From Lachnospiraceae bacterium (GTDB lineage: Bacteria; Bacillota; Clostridia; Lachnospirales; Lachnospiraceae): a stretch of 14,409 bases of DNA. Of this stretch, positions 6,549 to 13,648 are shown piece after piece (the stretch's first letter is position 1; every line of letters begins with the position of its first letter). The stretch is taken from positions 1 through 14,409 of the forward strand of contig SVEW01000055.1 of assembly GCA_015057205.1 (NCBI GenBank). The letters are read 5' to 3'. The notes below the pieces were generated by a model. The model was not told the DNA's origin, made no database searches, and worked only from the letters and a program-made list of their open reading frames with translations. The translations under genes were made by a program, and so were the position numbers.

Positions 6549-7859
6549 TTACTCTGCATCTGCAAAAATAGCCTTAAGCATCTCCACTTCTTCCTCAAAT
6601 TCATATCGGTCATGGGTTCCTTGCTTGATAAAATCAAGAATTTGTCCAATTTTGTCAATGGAGTAATCAATGTTAGGATTTGACCCCCGCTTGTAAGCGC
6701 CAATATTAATCAAGTCCTCTGCATCATTATACGTTGATAATGTGTTTTTAAATTGTCCTGCAGCCTTTTTTTGCTCCGGACCAACAATAGAACTCATTAC
6801 ACGGGAAATGCTTGCCAAGATATCAATCGCCGGATACTGGTTCTTCTGTGCCAGCTTACGGTTTAAAACAATATGTCCATCTAAAATACCTCGTGCGGTA
6901 TCGGTAATGGGTTCATTAAAGTCATCACCATCTACCAAAACGGTATAAAGACCGGTAATAGATCCCACTTCTGCTGTCCCCGCACGCTCTAACAGCTTCG
7001 GCATTTCCGAATAAACACTTGGCGGATAGCCTCGCGTAACCGGTGGTTCACCACTGGCTAAACCAATTTCACGCTGCGCCATGGAAAATCGCGTCATGGA
7101 GTCCATCATCAACAAAACATCCTTGCCCTGCGCACGGAAAAATTCTGCAATGGCAGTTGCTGTCTTCGCCGCCTTGTTACGAATCAACGCAGGCTTGTCA
7201 CTCGTAGCGACAACCACAACGGATCTGGCCATTCCTTCCGGTCCCAAATCACGTTCAATAAATTCCCTAACCTCACGTCCACGTTCTCCGATAAGGGCAA
7301 TCACATTAATATCTGCTTTGGTATTTCTTGCAAACATACCAAGTAACGTACTTTTTCCTACACCGGAACCGGCAAAAATTCCAATACGCTGTCCCTTACC
7401 TACTGTAATTAAACCATCTACCGCTTTGACTCCAAGTTGCAGAACTTCATCTATAATCTTACGTTTCATAGGATCTGGCGGCATGGCCTCTACCGGCATT
7501 GGAACACCCAAAATTGGTTCACTGGTATCTGTCGGTCGCCCGATTCCATCTAATGTATGTCCCAATAACGAATCACTTACCTGTACCTGTAACGGATGCC
7601 CGGTATTTTCCACCTGACATCCAACACCAATTCCTTCCGTAGAATCAAACGGCATAAGAATAAGGCGGTTCTCACGAAATCCCACCACCTCGCAAGCAAT
7701 GAGTTCGTCGTTACCGCCGCCTGTTCGTATATAACACAAATCACTTAACTTAGCCTCCGGCCCTATGGATTCAATTGTTAAACCCACAATCTTCACCACT
7801 TTGCCAAGATGAGAGAAAAACTTCTGTTGTTTTAATTCTTCATACTTCGTAAGTTCCAA
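6549..7859 (-). CDS. fliI: Flagellum-specific export ATPase FliI (TTG start preferred)
   Basis: FliI is the F1-beta-like ATPase that energises or unlocks flagellar type III export. Numbered from the TTG start (436 aa), the Walker A motif AGSGVGKST is at 163-171, GERGREV with the catalytic glutamate at 191-197, and Walker B LLMMDSMTRF at 249-258. Downstream come SGEPPVTRGYPPSVY and the C-terminal helical domain. The frame is open to an ATG at 7883 (444 aa), but that ATG lies inside fliH and has no convincing SD. TTG at 7859-7857 has AAGGAG (7868-7873) eight nt upstream, spanning up to the fliH stop codon, and yields MELTKYEELKQQ. The catalytic identification is certain; the start choice is inference. 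Confidence 0.95.
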   Translation of the reverse strand: MELTKYEELKQQKFFSHLGKVVKIVGLTIESIGPEAKLSDLCYIRTGGGNDELIACEVVGFRENRLILMPFDSTEGIGVGCQVENTGHPLQVQVSDSLLGHTLDGIGRPTDTSEPILGVPMPVEAMPPDPMKRKIIDEVLQLGVKAVDGLITVGKGQRIGIFAGSGVGKSTLLGMFARNTKADINVIALIGERGREVREFIERDLGPEGMARSVVVVATSDKPALIRNKAAKTATAIAEFFRAQGKDVLLMMDSMTRFSMAQREIGLASGEPPVTRGYPPSVYSEMPKLLERAGTAEVGSITGLYTVLVDGDDFNEPITDTARGILDGHIVLNRKLAQKNQYPAIDILASISRVMSSIVGPEQKKAAGQFKNTLSTYNDAEDLINIGAYKRGSNPNIDYSIDKIGQILDFIKQGTHDRYEFEEEVEMLKAIFADAE

Positions 7860-7864
7860 AAATG

Positions 7865-8713
7865 TTACTCCTTCTTCGTCCATTGGCTCAACAGTCGCAT
7901 CCGATTACTTAAATTATGCAACTGTTCATCAAAACCACAGTCATAAATACCAAAGTCTGTTTCGATTTTACAATCCTTCTCACCAAGCTGACTATTTTTT
8001 AAAATTTCAAGCTTGGCTTCCTCTCCTAATAACTCTTTTAACTCCGGAAGAGACTCTTTCACACGCTCATAATTCGCCTCCCCCACTTGAATCGATAGTT
8101 CCTTAGGATTATCTGTTTCAAGTAATGTCTCCTTAATCATAGCCATCATAATATCGCGATAGTCCGAAATCTCAACATGAAGCACTTTTTGAAACACTTC
8201 CAAAAACGTATCTACCATAGCCGGTTCAAGTTCTTCTATCTTACGTTCAAATTCAAGTTGCAACATTTGCTTCGCGTTGTCAATTTCATCTTCAATGGCC
8301 TGACGTCTACGAGCAATATCATCTTCCGCCTCCGCAAGGGCCTCTTGATAAGCGTTCGTTTTAATGTCCTCCGCTTCTGCCATAGCCTGCTGTCTTGCCT
8401 GTGCTAAAATTTCCTCTTTCTGTTCCTCTAAAGATTGAAGCATGGCTTCGTCTAGCACCGGCTCCGGTTCCGCTACCTGTGGTTCCAAAATTTCTCCATC
8501 CGGATAATCTGTTACCAATGCCTCTACACCCGGATTTTCTTCCATATCAGAAAAGTCTTCCGTTATGATTTCCTCTGTAGCAAACAATCCCGGGGTAAAA
8601 CCCTCAGGATTGCTGAATTTGTTAAGTATTTCTTCCATCTTCACATTTGAATTAATCACACGTGACTCTCCGGAACTATTTACAATATTCCGCTGTTTTA
8701 CAAGATTACGCAA
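7865..8713 (-). CDS. fliH: Flagellar assembly protein FliH (TTG start preferred)
   Basis: FliH is the peripheral-stalk-like regulator that holds FliI dimers and docks them to the C-ring. Read from TTG at 8713 the protein is 282 aa and begins MRNLVKQRNIVNSSGESRVI, matching the usual clostridial opening (NL-x-K followed by RVI-x-SN). The first 90 residues are acidic and probably disordered. About 85-170 is a long charged coiled coil (QSLEEQKEEILAQARQQAM, then AEAEDDIARRRQAIEDEI). The C-terminal domain binds FliI in known homologues and ends with DFGIYDCGFDEQLHNLSNRM. The frame is also open to GTG at 8734, but a perfect SD GGAGGTGA (8722-8729) covers that codon's neighbourhood and fits the TTG eight nt downstream. 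The TTG overlaps the end of fliG by 8 nt (TTGCGTAA). Confidence 0.92.
   Translation of the reverse strand: MRNLVKQRNIVNSSGESRVINSNVKMEEILNKFSNPEGFTPGLFATEEIITEDFSDMEENPGVEALVTDYPDGEILEPQVAEPEPVLDEAMLQSLEEQKEEILAQARQQAMAEAEDIKTNAYQEALAEAEDDIARRRQAIEDEIDNAKQMLQLEFERKIEELEPAMVDTFLEVFQKVLHVEISDYRDIMMAMIKETLLETDNPKELSIQVGEANYERVKESLPELKELLGEEAKLEILKNSQLGEKDCKIETDFGIYDCGFDEQLHNLSNRMRLLSQWTKKE
7868..7873 (-). promoter_or_regulatory. Ribosome binding site deciding the fliI start
   Basis: AAGGAG on the minus strand, immediately followed by the fliH stop TAA and, eight nt on, a TTG codon in the fliI frame. The upstream in-frame ATG at 7883 has only a weak GAG before it. The arrangement matches the other junctions of this operon, where SD and upstream stop are interlocked. 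Confidence 0.65.
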
Positions 8714-9713
8714 TGATCTCGTCACCTCCACCACGAGAGATTACAATCTCGCCGCTGTCTTCTAGTTTACGAATAATACCAACAATCTTCTGCTGTGCTT
8801 CCTCGACATCCTTCATACGTACAGGTCCCATAAATTCCATATCTTCCTGAATCATGGCAGCCAAACGTTTCGACAGGTTCTTGAATACAACACCTTTCAC
8901 CTCATCGTTCGCAACTTTCAAAGCGACGCCGAGTTCTTTATTATCTACATCACGAAGCACACGCTGAATTGCTCTGTCGTCCAAAAGAAGAATATCTTCG
9001 AATACGAACATCTTCTTACGGATTTCATCTGCAAGCTCGGGTTCTTCGATTTCCAAGGTTTCCATAATATGTTTCTCAGTTCCTCTATCAACCGTATTCA
9101 AAATATTAACGATTGCATCAACACCACCCACAATCGTGTAATCCTGGTTGATTAAGGATGCTAATTTACGTTCCAAAACCGACTCAACTTCCTTGATAAT
9201 ATCCGGACTTGTTCTGTCCATCATAGCAATACGTTTTGCAACGTCTGCCTGCTTGTCCGGACTTAACGCACTTAATATCATGGAACTCTGATTCGGTGAC
9301 AAATAGGACAAAATCATGGCAACTGTCTGCGGATGTTCATCCTGAATAAAGTTAAGTACCTGAGACGGATCCGCCTTACGAACAAATTCGAAAGGACGAA
9401 CCTGCAACGATGCCGTCAATCTTGAAATAACCGCCTGTGCCTCATCGTTACCAAGTGCTTTCTCCAACAGATCTCGTGCATATCCGATACCGCCTTCAGC
9501 AATATATTGCTGTGCAAGGCATACCTGATAAAATTCGTTTAACACTTCTTCCTTCTCTTGTGGAGACACACTTCTAGTATTTGCAATCTCAAGCGTTAAC
9601 GTTTCAATTTCTTCTTCCTTAAGATGCTTAAAAAGCTGTGCTGACTTCTCTGGTCCTAACGAAATCAGCAATATTGCAGCTTTCTGCACGCCTGACAAAT
9701 CATTTGATGCCAT
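8706..9713 (-). CDS. fliG: Flagellar motor switch protein FliG
   Basis: FliG is the rotor protein that binds FliF, interacts with FliM, and meets the stator to produce torque. The 335-aa length is typical. Key motifs are GGIGYAR (74-80), EHPQT (126-130) at the FliM-binding surface, and MFVF (235-238), the MFXF hinge of the C-terminal domain. The following helix (about 240-270) contains charged residues such as R247, R251, R254, D255, D257 and K259 in the torque-generating region. The ATG follows the fliF stop by three nt (TAAACCATG), with GGGAG as SD just before that stop, so translation is likely coupled. Its 3' end overlaps fliH by 8 nt. Confidence 0.98.
   Translation of the reverse strand: MASNDLSGVQKAAILLISLGPEKSAQLFKHLKEEEIETLTLEIANTRSVSPQEKEEVLNEFYQVCLAQQYIAEGGIGYARDLLEKALGNDEAQAVISRLTASLQVRPFEFVRKADPSQVLNFIQDEHPQTVAMILSYLSPNQSSMILSALSPDKQADVAKRIAMMDRTSPDIIKEVESVLERKLASLINQDYTIVGGVDAIVNILNTVDRGTEKHIMETLEIEEPELADEIRKKMFVFEDILLLDDRAIQRVLRDVDNKELGVALKVANDEVKGVVFKNLSKRLAAMIQEDMEFMGPVRMKDVEEAQQKIVGIIRKLEDSGEIVISRGGGDEIIA
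8722..8729 (-). promoter_or_regulatory. Ribosome binding site deciding the fliH start
   Basis: GGAGGTGA on the minus strand pairs fully with the anti-SD end of 16S rRNA. It lies within the end of fliG and precedes TTG at 8713 by eight nt. The GTG codons at 8734 and 8731 lie upstream of or against this site, so they are unlikely starts. Confidence 0.65.
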
Positions 9714-9716
9714 GGT

Positions 9717-11330
9717 TTACTCCCACTCCTCTTCAAGCCAGTTTCTAAGTAGGGATGCTGCCGCTTCAGGCTTTTCATCCACGAACTTCTCAATCAATAT
9801 TCGAGTCTCAGATTTCTCTGTATAGCCGATATCCTCTAATTTTTCCTCTAACTTCGTAGACTCAAGCAAGGACTCTACAGAAAGCTCCGGTTCCTCTTCT
9901 TCCACTTTGTCCGGTCTTGTACTTCTAAATACCACATATCCCAACAAAGCGAAAATTAAAACTGCCAAGGCAATTTCAATATAATCGGTAATGGTACGAC
10001 CTCCACCGCTTGAATACTCAAAATATGGCACTTCAAATGCCATCAGCTGAATATTTGCTTCTGAAATACCGGAGGCATCCGCCACTAATTTCACATAATC
10101 ATCCGGAACCTCTAACTGGGTTCTCTCATTATGCTCTGCAACATACTCATCAAAGGTCTTATCTTTCAATTCGCCGGACTTCTTTAATGCATCTTCGTTG
10201 TAATACTTATATGTTATAGCAGTCACTGCAACCTGTGAAGACTCATAATCAATGTTTCCACCTTTGTTTACGGTCTCTGTTTCTGTAGTATCCAGTGCAC
10301 GTTGATTGGACTGATCTGTTGTAGTAGAACTACTTGTTCCGTTATCGTCAATTTCGTATGTTGTATCCTGATCATTGGAATCCGTTCCCGGAACTCCCAC
10401 CGTTCCGCCTTTTGTTTCATTTTCATATTTGCTATCGCTTGTCAAAAGGCCTTCATCTCGTCCCTCTTGTGCCTTGTAGGTTACTTCCTTGGTCTTCTTG
10501 TTCGAAAAATCCATTACCAGTTTCAAACCAATTTCAACATTGTCATAAGCATTGGTTCCAAGCAAAACGCCTCGAATGTCATTCTTAATGTTCGTTGCCT
10601 CTGCCTTCTTCAAGCCATGTTGCTTCGTTACAATACCCGCATCCGTGCTCTCATCGCCACCAGCAAAAAGAACATTTGCTTCACTATCAAGAATGGTAAT
10701 CGGCTCGGTAGTATCATCTCCAACTGCTGTTGCAATAAACTTTGCAAGGCCCTCTGCCTGTCCCTCTGCTAAATCTTTGTTTAGCGTCAACGCAACCGAA
10801 GCATAGGTCATCTCTTCTCTTGCAAGAATCGTTCCATCATCCACCGGAATGGATAAATTAACCTTCGCATCTTCGATATTGTCCATTGCAACCAAATCTT
10901 CTTCCAGCTGCTTTTCTAAAAAAAGCTGATATTTCTTAGTCTTATCTGCTTCGGTCTGGCTAAAACTACCGTCAACAACATCCTCTATGGTATAATCTTC
11001 ACTCTTAATCTTATTCGTACCAAGCAAATACTTTGCTGCCGTTTCATTCTTCTGATTAACCTTAAATGTTAAATCATCATCCATAATTTTATAATCAATG
11101 GATGTATCTGAATCAAGTACCTCTTTGATGGAAGCAGCTTCCTTTGTACTATCTGCAATGACAAGCGTAACATATGTCGGTTTCGTCATAACCACTGCGA
11201 GAATAACCAGTGCAATTAAAACCGTTGCAACCAATCCACCTAACAAAATTTTCTGCTTTGTTGTAAATCGCTTCCACCATTCGATAAGTCGATTAATTAT
11301 CTCTTTTATCTTTTCTTGAATTTTATCCAT
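9717..11330 (-). CDS. fliF: Flagellar MS-ring protein FliF
   Basis: FliF forms the membrane-embedded MS ring on which the basal body and export gate assemble. The 537-aa protein has a first membrane helix at about 26-48 (KILLGGLVATVLIALVILAV) and a second at about 447-468 (EIALAVLIFALLGYVVF). Between them are ring-building domains (YQLFLEKQLEEDL, then AKVNLSIP around residues 135-165) and a low-complexity S/T/D/N linker near 315-365. The C-terminal cytoplasmic tail, ending in about 20 acidic/hydrophobic residues (EAAASLLRNWLEEEWE), is the FliG-binding segment. The SD AGGAG is 7 nt before ATG; a 44-nt gap without visible structure separates it from fliE. Confidence 0.97.
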   Translation of the reverse strand: MDKIQEKIKEIINRLIEWWKRFTTKQKILLGGLVATVLIALVILAVVMTKPTYVTLVIADSTKEAASIKEVLDSDTSIDYKIMDDDLTFKVNQKNETAAKYLLGTNKIKSEDYTIEDVVDGSFSQTEADKTKKYQLFLEKQLEEDLVAMDNIEDAKVNLSIPVDDGTILAREEMTYASVALTLNKDLAEGQAEGLAKFIATAVGDDTTEPITILDSEANVLFAGGDESTDAGIVTKQHGLKKAEATNIKNDIRGVLLGTNAYDNVEIGLKLVMDFSNKKTKEVTYKAQEGRDEGLLTSDSKYENETKGGTVGVPGTDSNDQDTTYEIDDNGTSSSTTTDQSNQRALDTTETETVNKGGNIDYESSQVAVTAITYKYYNEDALKKSGELKDKTFDEYVAEHNERTQLEVPDDYVKLVADASGISEANIQLMAFEVPYFEYSSGGGRTITDYIEIALAVLIFALLGYVVFRSTRPDKVEEEEPELSVESLLESTKLEEKLEDIGYTEKSETRILIEKFVDEKPEAAASLLRNWLEEEWE

Positions 11331-11374
11331 GCTATCTCCTGCCTACTCTCTTTCCAATCTCATGTTATATATCA

Positions 11375-11692
11375 TTATAACGACATATTCATAATCTCTT
11401 TATACGCATCAATAGCCTTATCGCGCACCGCAATGGTATACTGCAATGCAATATTTGCCTTCTGTTGTGCAACCTGTAAGTCATGAGTATTATTAGAAAG
11501 CCCTAAGGCAAATTGAATCTCGGCCGACTCAGCTTTATTTTGTAAATCACTTGTTTCATTTAGCATATCGAGTGCCGACTGAAATACTTTCTGAAAACCG
11601 TTCTGATCATTCTCTACCGGTTGGGTTGCCTTGAAGACATTTGGATTTTCATACGCATTCGATAAACTAGCTATCGCACTCATTGTATCCAT
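11375..11692 (-). CDS. fliE: Flagellar hook-basal body adaptor FliE
   Basis: FliE joins the MS ring to the proximal rod and is among the first exported substrates. The 105-aa length is typical. The conserved C-terminal half (about 50-105) shows AEIQFALGLSNNTHDLQVAQ followed by KANIALQYTIAVRDKAIDAY and KEIMNM, the FliE signature. The start is the ATG at 11692, eight nt after AAGGAGG; that SD overlaps the flgC stop (TTAAGGAGG). A second ATG four codons in is too far from the SD. Confidence 0.97.
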   Translation of the reverse strand: MDTMSAIASLSNAYENPNVFKATQPVENDQNGFQKVFQSALDMLNETSDLQNKAESAEIQFALGLSNNTHDLQVAQQKANIALQYTIAVRDKAIDAYKEIMNMSL

Positions 11693-11705
11693 CTAAATTT
11701 CCTCC

Positions 11706-12149
11706 TTAACCCTTACCCATATTCAGCCCTGTAGTCATCATACTCTTGCTCGCTTCAAACGCCGTAGCATTTGCCTCATACGACCTACTGGCATCAATTA
11801 AATTCGTCATCTCGGTAACAATATTGACATTTGGATAAGAAACATATCCGTTCTCATCTGCATCCGGATGAGATGGGTCATATGCCATAATAAAATCACT
11901 CTCATAATCATGTGTTAGTGTATCCACTTTAACACCATTACCAATAGCCGCTTCTCTTGTTCCTCGAAGCACATGGCTAAAATCTGTTACATCTTTCTCT
12001 TTAAAGGTGACAATCTGTCTTCTATAGGGTGTTCCATCCTGCGTTCTTGTCGTCTTGACATTTGCAATATTCTCTGCAATGATGTCTGTACGAAAACGCT
12101 GAGCAGTCAAACCGGACGCATTAATATTAAATGCTTGAAATACTGACAT
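11706..12149 (-). CDS. flgC: Flagellar basal-body rod protein FlgC
   Basis: FlgC is a proximal rod subunit. The N-terminal motif FNINASGLTAQRFRTDIIAE followed by NIANVKTTRTQDGTPYRRQ is the rod-family signature, and the C-terminus NIVTEMTNLIDASRSYEANA (about 110-130) is the matching D0 helix. The segment YDPSHPDADENGYVSYPNVN just before it is characteristic of FlgC. The 147-aa length is typical. The SD AAGGAGG overlaps the flgB stop (CTAAGGAGG), six nt before ATG. Confidence 0.98.
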   Translation of the reverse strand: MSVFQAFNINASGLTAQRFRTDIIAENIANVKTTRTQDGTPYRRQIVTFKEKDVTDFSHVLRGTREAAIGNGVKVDTLTHDYESDFIMAYDPSHPDADENGYVSYPNVNIVTEMTNLIDASRSYEANATAFEASKSMMTTGLNMGKG

Positions 12150-12160
12150 ATCCTTCCTCC

Positions 12161-12556
12161 TTAGCTCATTGCCTGCTTAATTCGATTAAATTCCTGTCCC
12201 ATACTATCGTTCAATCCCTGATAAACAATCTGATTTGCTGCAAGTTCAACATTCTCAGTATCGATATCAACATTGTTGCCATCAATTCGATACGAAAAAG
12301 GAAATGCCCCCAAATCTTTCTGCACCTTAACATTTAAGTGAGAAAGATTTACACCTTTCATCTTCTCATCAAGACTGATGTATTTCGACCGTCCAATCTC
12401 CCTTTTCAAAACGGTCTGAAAATCCACATCTACTCGTTTATACCCCGGGGTATCATCGTTGGCTATATTATGAGCAATTGCCTGGTTTCTTAAATAACTT
12501 GCATCTGCTGCTTTATCCAACACATTAATATAATCATAAATACCACTATTGATCAT
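12161..12556 (-). CDS. flgB: Flagellar basal-body rod protein FlgB (start at internal ATG)
   Basis: FlgB is a proximal rod subunit and the first gene of the operon. From ATG at 12556 the protein is 131 aa and begins MINSGIYDYINVLDKAADAS, then NIANDDTPGYKRVDVDFQ, the rod-family N-terminal motif; the C-terminus has NIDTENVELAANQIVYQ-type residues typical of FlgB. The frame is open five codons further to TTG at 12571, but that TTG overlaps the SD GGAGGT (12564-12569), which sits 7 nt before the ATG used here. Sequence and position agree with the codY-flgB neighbourhood of other Firmicutes. Confidence 0.97.
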   Translation of the reverse strand: MINSGIYDYINVLDKAADASYLRNQAIAHNIANDDTPGYKRVDVDFQTVLKREIGRSKYISLDEKMKGVNLSHLNVKVQKDLGAFPFSYRIDGNNVDIDTENVELAANQIVYQGLNDSMGQEFNRIKQAMS

Positions 12557-12563
12557 ACACATT

Positions 12564-12569
12564 ACCTCC
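12564..12569 (-). promoter_or_regulatory. Ribosome binding site deciding the flgB start
   Basis: GGAGGT on the minus strand, followed by AATGTGT and then ATG at 12556. It rules out the upstream TTG (12571), which overlaps it, and the ATG at 12562, which is one nt away. Confidence 0.8.
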
Positions 12570-12596
12570 AATATATAGGTATACTACTCTGTTTTT

Positions 12597-12624
12597 ATTA
12601 TAAAGGATATAGGAAAAAACACAA
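12597..12624 (-). promoter_or_regulatory. Sigma-A-type promoter of the flgB-flgE operon, with A-tracts upstream
   Basis: On the minus strand a perfect -10 TATAAT (12597-12602) lies 16 nt after TTGTGT (12619-12624), a -35 with TTG conserved. Two A-runs of 6 and 7 (12629-12634 and 12638-12644) directly upstream resemble an UP element. Transcription would start near 12590, giving a leader of about 35 nt before flgB. No sigma-D/sigma-28 type promoter was seen here, which fits an early (class II-like) flagellar operon. Confidence 0.75.
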
Positions 12625-12713
12625 GAGGTTTTTTGTCTTTTTTTACAAGATATTGTATATTCCTGTCGAACAGACCCCAAAAAGACGGTGAATTTTTTGT
12701 TAACACCTATTTG

Positions 12714-12756
12714 TAAAAAAAGAAAGAGGCTCACAGATTCATCTGTAAACCTCCTC
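12714..12756 (-). terminator. Intrinsic terminator of codY
   Basis: On the minus strand a 15-bp stem (12742-12756 with 12723-12737), including four G-T pairs and a TGAA loop, is followed by TTC-free T-rich sequence containing a run of seven Ts. It begins 13 nt after the codY stop codon. It separates codY transcription from the flagellar operon, although some read-through is possible. Confidence 0.88.
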
Positions 12757-12769
12757 TTATTCATTCTTC

Positions 12770-13549
12770 CTATAAGTTCTGTTTCTTGATACCTTCTAAC
12801 TCTTCGAAGATGTAATCATTCAAAACTTTGATATAGGTACCCTTCATTCCGGACGATCTAGACTCAATCACACCAGCACTTTCGAATTTACGAAGTGCAT
12901 TCACAATAACGGAACGGGTAATACCTACACGATCTGCAATCTTGCTTGCCACAAGGATGCCCTCATTGCCTTCCAATTCGTCGAAAATATGAATAATCGC
13001 CTCTAATTCAGAGAAAGAAAGAGTGGACACTGCAGATTTCACAACCTGAATTTTACGGGACTCTTCTGCATTCTCTTCATTTACAGAACGCATCATTTCA
13101 AGTCCAACAACTGTAGTTCCATACTCGCTTAAAACAATATCATCAATGTCATAAGCACAATCCTTCTTATACAAGAACAATGTTCCTAATCTCTCGCCTG
13201 CTATATCAATTGGTGTAATAATTGCGCGGAATGATTCAATGTCCTTCGATACAAATCCTAAGGTTTCAAGATTCACATTTTCTTTCGTAGACAAAATGCC
13301 AAGCAGTCTTTCGTTCAGTAACGGATCAATAAATCCGCCGACCTCATCTACGATGAGTTCACCGATTTCATCGATGCCTTTGCAAACACTGGTTCCCAAC
13401 ACCTTGCCCTTCTTGCTGATAACAAGAACGTTGGATGCTAGAATTTCCGTTAACACGCTACAAATATCATTAAAAACAACTTTGGAAGAATTGTTGTTAT
13501 GCAACAATTTATTAATCTTGCGTGTCTTATCCAGTAACTGCACACTCAT
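12770..13549 (-). CDS. codY: GTP-sensing transcriptional pleiotropic regulator CodY
   Basis: CodY is a DNA-binding regulator of nutrient, virulence, sporulation and motility genes, activated by GTP and, in most species, branched-chain amino acids. The 259-aa length is typical. Residues 1-155 form the GAF-type sensor domain (LLDKTRKINKLL at the start; GERLGTLFLYKKD and SEYGTTVVGLEMMR at its end). Residues 201-231 (ASKIADRVGITRSVIVNALR, then KFESAGVIESR) and MKGTYIKVLN are the winged helix-turn-helix, almost identical to the Bacillus form as I recall it. The ligand-pocket stretch at about 55-85 is much less conserved. The SD AAGGAGGT is 7 nt before ATG. It sits between topA and the flagellar operon, as in other Firmicutes but without clpQ/clpY/xerC. 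Confidence 0.98.
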   Translation of the reverse strand: MSVQLLDKTRKINKLLHNNNSSKVVFNDICSVLTEILASNVLVISKKGKVLGTSVCKGIDEIGELIVDEVGGFIDPLLNERLLGILSTKENVNLETLGFVSKDIESFRAIITPIDIAGERLGTLFLYKKDCAYDIDDIVLSEYGTTVVGLEMMRSVNEENAEESRKIQVVKSAVSTLSFSELEAIIHIFDELEGNEGILVASKIADRVGITRSVIVNALRKFESAGVIESRSSGMKGTYIKVLNDYIFEELEGIKKQNL

Positions 13550-13588
13550 GCGAACTACCTCCTTCTATCATTAATTCATTGCTAACAC

Positions 13589-13617
13589 ATAATATCATAT
13601 AAATTTCAACAATTCAA
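13589..13617 (-). promoter_or_regulatory. Sigma-A-type promoter of codY, overlapping a possible CodY box
   Basis: On the minus strand TTGAAT (13612-13617) is followed after exactly 17 nt by TATTAT (13589-13594). The predicted start near 13582 gives a leader of about 33 nt. GAATTGTTGAAATTT (13601-13615) overlaps the -35 and spacer and matches the CodY consensus AATTTTCWGAAAATT at 10 of 15 positions, which is weak in AT-rich DNA. No convincing terminator separates topA from codY, so codY may also be reached by topA read-through. Confidence 0.65.
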
Positions 13618-13648
13618 GTTTTTTTAATAAAATTCACTAACTTTTATA

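Noticed and set aside
6109..6666. 185-codon open frame on the plus strand across fliJ and the end of fliI
   Set aside because: Composition is F/L/H-rich as expected from the reverse complement of coiled-coil genes; no motif or SD.
6488..6703. 71-codon minus-strand frame overlapping the fliI/fliJ junction
   Set aside because: Out of frame with both clear genes, no SD, no conserved features.
7081..7617. 178-codon open frame on the plus strand inside fliI
   Set aside because: It is antisense to the most conserved part of fliI, has no recognisable protein features and no SD.
10302..10772. 156-codon plus-strand open frame inside fliF
   Set aside because: Antisense to fliF; Cys/Ile-rich translation without family resemblance.
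12546..12764. Possible 72-residue protein on the minus strand between codY and flgB
   Set aside because: Its start lies in the codY terminator stem, it runs through the flgB promoter and into flgB, and it has no SD. It is a by-product of regulatory DNA.
13618..13648. Intrinsic terminator after topA
   Set aside because: Only weak AT pairing (AAGTT/AACTT with a long loop) is possible; not a credible terminator.
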